From NCBI GenBank assembly GCA_902803185.1, contig CADCOV010000012.1, positions 1 through 5,659 of the forward strand: 5,659 nucleotides of DNA. The letters are read 5' to 3'. Shown here in pieces: positions 1 through 4,018 of this stretch (the stretch's first letter is position 1; the number at the start of each line of letters is the position of its first letter). Under the pieces are notes generated by a model. It made no database searches, was not told the origin of the DNA, and worked only from the letters and a program-made list of their open reading frames with translations. Made by a program: the position numbers and the translations under genes. The DNA is from an uncultured Eubacteriales bacterium. Its GTDB lineage: Bacteria; Bacillota; Clostridia; Peptostreptococcales; Anaerovoracaceae.

Positions 1-279
1 ATCCATTGGAAGAAGGCAGCAGGCAAAGAAGATTTTCCATTTCGGATATGTCTGAAGCGCCAGATCATAAAAACTGCCGCCGCTTAAGGCTCCATCCATT
101 GGATGAAGGCAGCCCGGCAGCAATTTTCACCGCTTCACGCCTCCGGCGGGCGCCGAACCTGAAAAAACGGCGCCGATCAGACGCCCATCCATTGGATCGC
201 AGGTGCTGCCGAACGATTTTCTCACCCCCAGGATCGCCGACGCCCCCGCCTAACAGAAAACCGCCCCGGTCTCCCGGGG
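1..279. repeat. Non-coding tandem array, three units of 93 bp
   Basis: The ten bases ATCCATTGGA occur at 1, 94 and 187, exactly 93 bp apart each time; the second and third copies extend to the near-palindrome ATCCATTGGAT (arms ATCCA/TGGAT around a central T). Units 1 and 2 agree at 19 of their first 20 bases and, by hand count without gaps, at roughly 53 of 93. All three units have a TTTTC run about 32-36 bases in, and a run of A followed by a GC-rich stretch near the end. Unit 3 is the most diverged and its end coincides with the terminator of the minus-strand gene. The array starts at the first base of the window, so it probably continues to the left. Short reading frames here on both strands have no recognisable protein features, and I see no gene in this stretch. 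Its function is unknown. Confidence 0.7.
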
Positions 280-282
280 CGG
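252..282 (-). terminator. Intrinsic terminator of the transglutaminase-like gene
   Basis: Positions 261-269 (CCGCCCCGG) and 274-282 (CCGGGGCGG) form a perfect 9 bp GC-rich stem with a 4-base loop. On the minus strand the stem is followed by TTTTCTGTT (260 down to 252). It lies 15 bases after the TAG stop codon of the minus-strand gene. The plus-strand side is also T-rich (286-295), so it may work weakly in the other direction. Confidence 0.88.
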
Positions 283-297
283 CAGTTTGTTTTGTTC

Positions 298-1683
298 CTA
301 TTTCTCGATCTGGTTGGTGATCTTGCGGCGTGGGTGGAACTCCTTGCGGGTCAGCATGCCGCATTCGGTCTCGGCCTCGCCGCACTGGTTGTCGTACGGG
401 TCGACCCGGTAGAAGGACTTAGGCGGATCGAACGGCTCCTGGAAGTCGGTGTTGCAGACCCAGCGGTACGGGTCCATGTTGCCGAAGTAGAAGTCGCATT
501 CCTCCGGCATGTTCCGGCGCTTCATGCCGTTGCCGTAGGAGCAGTCCACCGGGCGGAAGCCGACGCCTTCCAGGTAGACCTGCGCCCAGTCGTGCATGCC
601 GCCGCCTTCGTCGGTGGTGATGCCGGACTCCCATCTCGCCGGGATGCCGTTCAGGCGGCAGAGGGTGATGAAGAGAGACGCCTGGATGCCGCAGTCGCCG
701 CGGCCGCGGATGGCGAAGTACTCGCCGATGTTGTCGATCAAAGCGTAATCCCTGACGTAGGCGTAGTCGTAGTATTTGACCATCCAGTCGTAGATCTTCT
801 TGGCGATCAGGGTCTTGTTGGTCTCATCGCCCACGATCTTCTCGGAGAGGGAGCGGAGGGCTGGGCTGAAGACGTAGTGCGGGATCTTCTCCTCCAGGTC
901 GGAAGGGCGGATCTGCTTGCGCAGGCGGCGCTCCTTCGCCGGGGTGGTCTCCTGACCGGCTTTCAGCATGTCCTCAAAGCTCATGTAGTCCTGGGTCATG
1001 GTGGCTCTGACTTTGATGGAGAACTTGCGGGTCTTGTCGCCGTCCGCCTCGAAGTAGGCGGTGCGCTGCAGGGCGGTCTCCGGCGCGATATAGCATGGTT
1101 CGCTGGAGGAAAGGAGCTCGATGCCGGACATGCTCTTCGCCAGCGGGGAAGGGAACGGCAGGTGGACCTTCAGGGTGTGGCCGGCGGCCGCCTTCGGATC
1201 GATGGTGCCGGTGAACTCGACATCTGAGGTCACGGAGAGCTTGCCCTGGGCACGCATCCGGTTCCTGACGCCCAGCAGGAAGGCGCCGGTGCTCTTCGGG
1301 TAGGTGCTGCCCGGCCATTCTCTGAGCTCTTTGCTGGTGATGAAGAGAGCGTCGACGGTCATGTCGGCGTAGCGCTTTTTGCCGTTGATGAAGATCCAGT
1401 CGGTGTCTCCGGCCCGGCGGTCAAAATCCTCCTGGGTGAAGCCCGGGCAATAGGACGCGATCTTCTTCACGACGGCGGCCTCGGTCAGCGGATACTGGTC
1501 CTTGATGGTGCGGCAGTTGTAGAGCTCCAGCTCGATGTGCTGCTTGACCAGGTCCGGCAGATCCTCGCGGTCCAGGTGGTATTGGGCCCGCTTCTCGAAC
1601 TCATCAAAATATCCCGCGTACTTCAGGCGGAGCAGTTCTTCCGGCAGGGTGGCGCCGATCGATCTGACGTAAGATTCATCCAT
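298..1683 (-). CDS. Transglutaminase-like domain protein, cytoplasmic
   Basis: This 461-residue protein carries a transglutaminase-like core (papain-like fold) at about residues 285-385. The probable triad is Cys331 in GRGDCGIQ, His364 in MHDWAQVY and Asp380 in FRPVDCSYG, which matches the order and context of this superfamily. Bacterial members are variously peptidases, amidases or cross-linking enzymes, so the substrate cannot be named. Residues 1-280 match no family I recognise. They include a possible beta-rich stretch (about 150-230) that may be a separate domain. No signal peptide or membrane segment is visible, so a cytoplasmic location is inferred. The C-terminal 80 residues are rich in Cys, aromatic and acidic residues. 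The ATG at 1683 is supported by an AAGGAGG ribosome binding site (complement of 1692-1698) spaced 8 bases away. The gene has its own promoter and terminator and appears monocistronic, divergent from pyrR. Confidence 0.9.
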   Translation of the reverse strand: MDESYVRSIGATLPEELLRLKYAGYFDEFEKRAQYHLDREDLPDLVKQHIELELYNCRTIKDQYPLTEAAVVKKIASYCPGFTQEDFDRRAGDTDWIFINGKKRYADMTVDALFITSKELREWPGSTYPKSTGAFLLGVRNRMRAQGKLSVTSDVEFTGTIDPKAAAGHTLKVHLPFPSPLAKSMSGIELLSSSEPCYIAPETALQRTAYFEADGDKTRKFSIKVRATMTQDYMSFEDMLKAGQETTPAKERRLRKQIRPSDLEEKIPHYVFSPALRSLSEKIVGDETNKTLIAKKIYDWMVKYYDYAYVRDYALIDNIGEYFAIRGRGDCGIQASLFITLCRLNGIPARWESGITTDEGGGMHDWAQVYLEGVGFRPVDCSYGNGMKRRNMPEECDFYFGNMDPYRWVCNTDFQEPFDPPKSFYRVDPYDNQCGEAETECGMLTRKEFHPRRKITNQIEK

Positions 1684-1722
1684 GTGCGTATCCTCCTTAT
1701 TTTCAGGTAATATCCTGTTAAG

Positions 1723-1751
1723 ATTATATTCCTTGCAGAGGCAACTGTCTA
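1723..1751 (-). promoter_or_regulatory. Sigma-A type promoter for the transglutaminase-like gene
   Basis: On the minus strand the -35 box is TAGACA (1751-1746, 5 of 6 consensus bases) and the -10 box is a perfect TATAAT (1728-1723), with a 17-base spacer. Transcription should start near 1716, giving a leader of about 33 bases that contains the ribosome binding site. It is back to back with the pyrR promoter; the two -35 boxes are 24 bases apart. Confidence 0.8.
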
Positions 1752-1756
1752 TCAGT

Positions 1757-1769
1757 TTTGATCGTCAAA
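1757..1769. promoter_or_regulatory. Palindrome between divergent promoters, possible operator
   Basis: TTTGA and TCAAA arms flank a 3-base centre (TCG) in the 24-base gap between the two divergent -35 boxes. The position would suit a regulator acting on both promoters. The arms are only 5 bp and no known operator is matched exactly, so chance is a real alternative. Confidence 0.25.
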
Positions 1770-1775
1770 TCCACC

Positions 1776-1804
1776 TTGACACACCGCCTCCTATCTTGTA
1801 TCAT
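1776..1804 (+). promoter_or_regulatory. Sigma-A type promoter of the pyrR-uraA unit
   Basis: A perfect -35 box TTGACA (1776-1781) is followed after 17 bases by TATCAT (1799-1804, 5 of 6). Transcription should begin near 1811, just ahead of the attenuator, leaving an untranslated leader of about 136 bases before pyrR. A strong, apparently constitutive promoter followed by an attenuator is the usual arrangement for PyrR-controlled genes. Confidence 0.82.
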
Positions 1805-1810
1805 TACGGG

Positions 1811-1907
1811 TGAAAGAACATCTTTAAGTCGGTACCGAGATGCCGACAAGAGTGGGAATAACGCGTTTGTCACCATCATCTTGTCCGGCCTCAGGCCGGA
1901 CATTTTT
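1811..1907 (+). promoter_or_regulatory. PyrR-responsive transcription attenuator leader
   Basis: Three mutually exclusive pairings can be read directly. (1) Anti-antiterminator: 1828-1834 (GTCGGTA) pairs with 1841-1847 (TGCCGAC), 7 bp with one G-U pair, presenting the hexaloop CCGAGA. That loop fits the CNGNGA loop of known PyrR binding sites. (2) Antiterminator: 1842-1851 pairs with 1879-1889 with one bulged C at 1886, using the 3' arm of hairpin 1 and the 5' arm of the terminator. (3) Terminator at 1882-1907. The known mechanism is that PyrR with UMP stabilises the first hairpin and so allows termination; without it the antiterminator forms and pyrR-uraA is transcribed. The bases flanking the hexaloop differ from the Bacillus consensus (UC/GG closing pairs are replaced by UA/UG), so PyrR recognition is inferred from loop, topology and the pyrR gene immediately downstream. 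Confidence 0.82.
1882..1907 (+). terminator. Conditional intrinsic terminator in the pyrR leader
   Basis: Positions 1882-1890 (TGTCCGGCC) and 1894-1902 (GGCCGGACA) form a perfect 9 bp stem with a 3-base loop, followed by five T residues (1903-1907). It sits 39 bases before the pyrR start codon, within the operon leader rather than after a gene, as expected of an attenuator. Confidence 0.9.
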
Positions 1908-1946
1908 GCTGTAGGAGGAGCTGCGGAGAGCCGCGGGGGAGGAGCC

Positions 1947-2489
1947 ATGAAGTTCAAGTCCAGACTCATGACCGCGCAGGATATCGTGAGGGCGCTGAAG
2001 CGCATCTCCCACCAGATCACCGAGCGCAACGACGGTGTGAAGGACGTGGTGGTGCTGGGCATCGCCAAGGGCGGGATCCCGCTGGCGAAGCAGATCGCGG
2101 CGAACCTCAGGGAGATCGAGGGGACGGAAGTGCCCTTCGGCATCCTGGACATCTCCCGGCACCGGGATGACCTGGCGCTGCGGGAGGAGAACGGCGTGCC
2201 GGAGACCTCTCTGACGTCGCTTCCGTGCGACATCAGCGGCAAGAATGTGGTGCTCGTCGACGATGTGCTCTATACGGGACGGACGGCCCGGGCGGCGATG
2301 GACGCTTTGTCGGATCACGGCAGGGCGGCGACCATCCAGCTGGCGGTGCTGATCGACCGGGGCCATCGGGAACTGCCGATCCGGGCGGATTACGTCGGCA
2401 AGAACGTCCCATCCTCCCACACGGAGACGATCCGGGTGGATCTGGACGAGGAGAGCCGGCTGCCGGCAGTGGACATCTACGACCTTTAA
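1947..2489 (+). CDS. pyrR: PyrR: pyr attenuation regulator / uracil phosphoribosyltransferase
   Basis: This 180-residue protein has the usual PyrR length. In this family it binds pyr leader RNA in response to UMP and often also converts uracil plus PRPP to UMP. The PRPP-binding motif [13 protein letters not shown] is at residues 101-113, and the conserved stretch [22 protein letters not shown] is at 132-153. Compared with my recollection of Bacillus subtilis PyrR (same numbering), Arg19, His22, His140, Arg141, Arg146 and Lys152, residues linked to RNA binding, are kept, while Thr18 is Lys. The pyrophosphate loop is unusual: GIKTRG is replaced by GIAKGG (38-43). The ATG at 1947 is chosen because its N-terminus aligns with PyrR and GGAGG lies at 1938-1942; any earlier in-frame start would run translation through the attenuator. 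uraA follows after 50 bases with no terminator between, so they are probably cotranscribed and autoregulated. Confidence 0.95.
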   Translation: MKFKSRLMTAQDIVRALKRISHQITERNDGVKDVVVLGIAKGGIPLAKQIAANLREIEGTEVPFGILDISRHRDDLALREENGVPETSLTSLPCDISGKNVVLVDDVLYTGRTARAAMDALSDHGRAATIQLAVLIDRGHRELPIRADYVGKNVPSSHTETIRVDLDEESRLPAVDIYDL

Positions 2490-2526
2490 GGGGATGGACT
2501 TTCACGTTATTATCCACGGTTTATTC

Positions 2527-2532
2527 AAGGAG
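2527..2532 (+). promoter_or_regulatory. Ribosome binding site fixing the uraA start
   Basis: AAGGAG lies 7 bases before the ATG at 2540. It decides against the much longer open frame that begins at 2225 inside pyrR, whose extra N-terminal part shows no transporter features. The 50-base pyrR-uraA gap holds no hairpin terminator and no convincing promoter. Confidence 0.8.
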
Positions 2533-2539
2533 AGAAAGT

Positions 2540-3859
2540 ATGTCAGAGAAAAATCAGAATCTGAACGACGGCATCTATGATGCCAGGCAGCTGGGCGTGC
2601 CGAAAATGCTCATTCTCGGCCTGCAGCACACCTTCGCGATGTTCGGCGCCACCATCCTGGTCCCGATCCTCACCGGCCTTCCGGTCGCCACCACCCTGCT
2701 GATGGCCGGCCTCGGCACACTGCTGTTCCACCTGCTCACCAAGGGCAAGGTCCCGGCCTTCCTGGGCAGCTCCTTCGCGTTCCTCGGCGGATATGCCGCC
2801 GTGGCGCCGCTCCTCGAGGACGGCTCCTCCAACACGGAGATGCTCCCGTACGCCTGCGGCGGCGTGTTCTGCGCCGGCCTCGTCTACGTCGTCATGGCTG
2901 CTTTGATCAAAGCCTTCGGCGCCCGCAAGATCATGAAGTTCTTCCCGCCGGTCGTCACCGGCCCGATCATCGTCGCCATCGGCCTGATCCTGGCCCCGTC
3001 CGCGATCAACAACTGCCAGACCAACTGGATCGTCGCGCTGGTCGCCCTCGTCGTCGTCATCGTCTTCAACATCTGGGGCAAGGGAATGCTGAAGATCATC
3101 CCGATCATCCTGGGCGTCGTCGCTTCCTACATCGTCGGCATCGCCATGGGTGAGGTGGACTTCTCCGGTTTCGCCTACGCGAAGCTCGTCGGCCTCCCGC
3201 CGATCATGATCATGAAGTTCGATCTCTCTGCCATCATCACCATCATGCCGATCGCGCTGGCGACCATGATGGAGCATATCGGTGATATCACCGCCATCGG
3301 CGCTACCACCGGCAAAAACTACATCGCCGATCCGGGCCTCCACAGGACCCTCCTTGGCGATGGCCTTGCCACCATGCTGGCCTCCGCCTTCGGCGCTCCG
3401 GCCAACACCACCTACGGTGAGAACACCGGCGTTCTCGCTCTGACCAAGATCTATGATCCATGGGTCGTGCGCATCGCTGCCATCTTCGCTGTGATCCTGT
3501 CCTTCATCCCGAAGATCGCCTTCGTCATCGAGAGCATCCCGGCTGCCACCATCGGCGGCGTCTCCCTGATCCTGTACGGCATGATCTCCGCGATCGGCAT
3601 CCGCAACGTGGTCGAGAACCAGGTGGACTTCACGAAATCCAGAAATACCATCATCGCGGCCCTGATCCTGGTCTGCGCGCTGGGCTTCAACGCCACCGGC
3701 GGCATCAGCTTTAATGTCGGTTCCGCCACCATCTCCCTGTCCGGTCTCGCCATCGCGGCCATCGTCGGCATCGTGGTCAACGCCATCCTGCCGGGCAACG
3801 AGTACGAGTTCAAGGAAGAGGAAGGAACCGTCGAGAAGTTCCAGACCTACAAGCTGTAA
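2540..3859 (+). CDS. uraA: Uracil permease, NCS2 family (UraA/PyrP)
   Basis: This 439-residue inner-membrane protein belongs to the nucleobase/cation symporter-2 family (proton-coupled uracil uptake in UraA and PyrP); the usual length is about 430-440. Family marks visible are QHTFAMFGATILVP (29-42, first membrane helix), SSFAF (77-81), FFPPVVTGPIIVAIGL (134-149), Glu245 in the EHIGD motif and Glu294 in GENTGV. The two Glu correspond to the uracil-contacting Glu241 and Glu290 of E. coli UraA. Long hydrophobic runs fit the 14-helix, 7+7 fold with a charged C-terminal tail (421-439). Uracil specificity, rather than xanthine, rests mainly on position behind pyrR and the PyrR attenuator. At the site of UraA His245 this protein has Asp249. 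Codon use is extremely C-ending (nearly all Ile codons are ATC), suggesting a well-expressed gene. Confidence 0.93.
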   Translation: MSEKNQNLNDGIYDARQLGVPKMLILGLQHTFAMFGATILVPILTGLPVATTLLMAGLGTLLFHLLTKGKVPAFLGSSFAFLGGYAAVAPLLEDGSSNTEMLPYACGGVFCAGLVYVVMAALIKAFGARKIMKFFPPVVTGPIIVAIGLILAPSAINNCQTNWIVALVALVVVIVFNIWGKGMLKIIPIILGVVASYIVGIAMGEVDFSGFAYAKLVGLPPIMIMKFDLSAIITIMPIALATMMEHIGDITAIGATTGKNYIADPGLHRTLLGDGLATMLASAFGAPANTTYGENTGVLALTKIYDPWVVRIAAIFAVILSFIPKIAFVIESIPAATIGGVSLILYGMISAIGIRNVVENQVDFTKSRNTIIAALILVCALGFNATGGISFNVGSATISLSGLAIAAIVGIVVNAILPGNEYEFKEEEGTVEKFQTYKL

Positions 3860-3898
3860 CGAGCCGCGCCGCAAAGGCGTTTTCACACAGTGTACCGG

Positions 3899-3932
3899 AC
3901 GGGTATCGCTTTTGCGGTACCCGTTTCTTTTT
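3899..3932 (+). terminator. Intrinsic terminator of the pyrR-uraA unit
   Basis: Positions 3899-3909 (ACGGGTATCGC) pair with 3914-3924 (GCGGTACCCGT) in an 11 bp stem containing one G-U pair, with a TTTT loop. TTCTTTTT follows (3925-3932). It begins 40 bases after the uraA stop. A much weaker hairpin just before it (3867-3870 with 3876-3879, then TTTT) could add to termination. Confidence 0.9.
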
Positions 3933-3950
3933 GGAAATGCGGGCTCCCGC

Positions 3951-3979
3951 TGGACGGCGGGGGATAGATGGGGTATGAT
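3951..3979 (+). promoter_or_regulatory. Probable promoter of the ABC exporter gene
   Basis: The -35 box TGGACG (3951-3956, 4 of 6) and -10 box TATGAT (3974-3979, 5 of 6) are separated by 17 bases. Lying after the uraA terminator, it makes the ABC gene a separate transcription unit. The start point would be near 3986, leaving a leader of only about 30 bases. Confidence 0.62.
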
Positions 3980-3988
3980 ACAAGGACA

Positions 3989-4009
3989 CGGGGCCCCGGT
4001 GCCCCGGGG
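3989..4009 (+). promoter_or_regulatory. GC-rich hairpins next to the ABC gene ribosome binding site
   Basis: CGGGGC (3989-3994) pairs with GCCCCG (4001-4006) around a 6-base loop. Alternatively CCCC (3994-3997) can pair with GGGG (4006-4009), which would cover the purine-rich ribosome binding region (about 4006-4014). Both GGGGCCCC (3990-3997) and CCCCGGGG (4002-4009) are perfect palindromes. Whether this tunes translation is unknown; GC-rich composition alone could produce it. Confidence 0.35.
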
Positions 4010-4018
4010 AAGGGTATG

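Noticed and set aside
1..279. CRISPR array
   Set aside because: The best-conserved block is only about 10-20 bp, the intervening sequence is about 75 bp and is itself similar between units, and no cas gene is visible.
6..385. Small open frames on both strands across the repeat array and terminator
   Set aside because: Their products are Arg/Pro-rich with no recognisable domain. Those on the minus strand overlap the end of a real gene and its terminator. The repeat explains the recurring words.
292..1227. Plus-strand open frame opposite the transglutaminase-like gene
   Set aside because: Its Val/Ala/Leu/Gly/Asp-rich product is an antisense shadow; the minus strand has a catalytic triad, a ribosome binding site, a promoter and a terminator.
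1758..1946. N-terminal extension of pyrR from an upstream ATG at 1758
   Set aside because: It would start upstream of the promoter boxes and run through the attenuator. The PyrR family N-terminus aligns at the ATG at 1947.
2225..2539. N-terminal extension of the permease from 2225
   Set aside because: It overlaps pyrR out of frame, shows no transporter features, and a clear AAGGAG site sits before the ATG at 2540.
2490..2539. Second PyrR attenuator between pyrR and uraA, as in the Bacillus subtilis operon
   Set aside because: The gap is only 50 bases, with no terminator hairpin and no CNGNGA loop in a stem.
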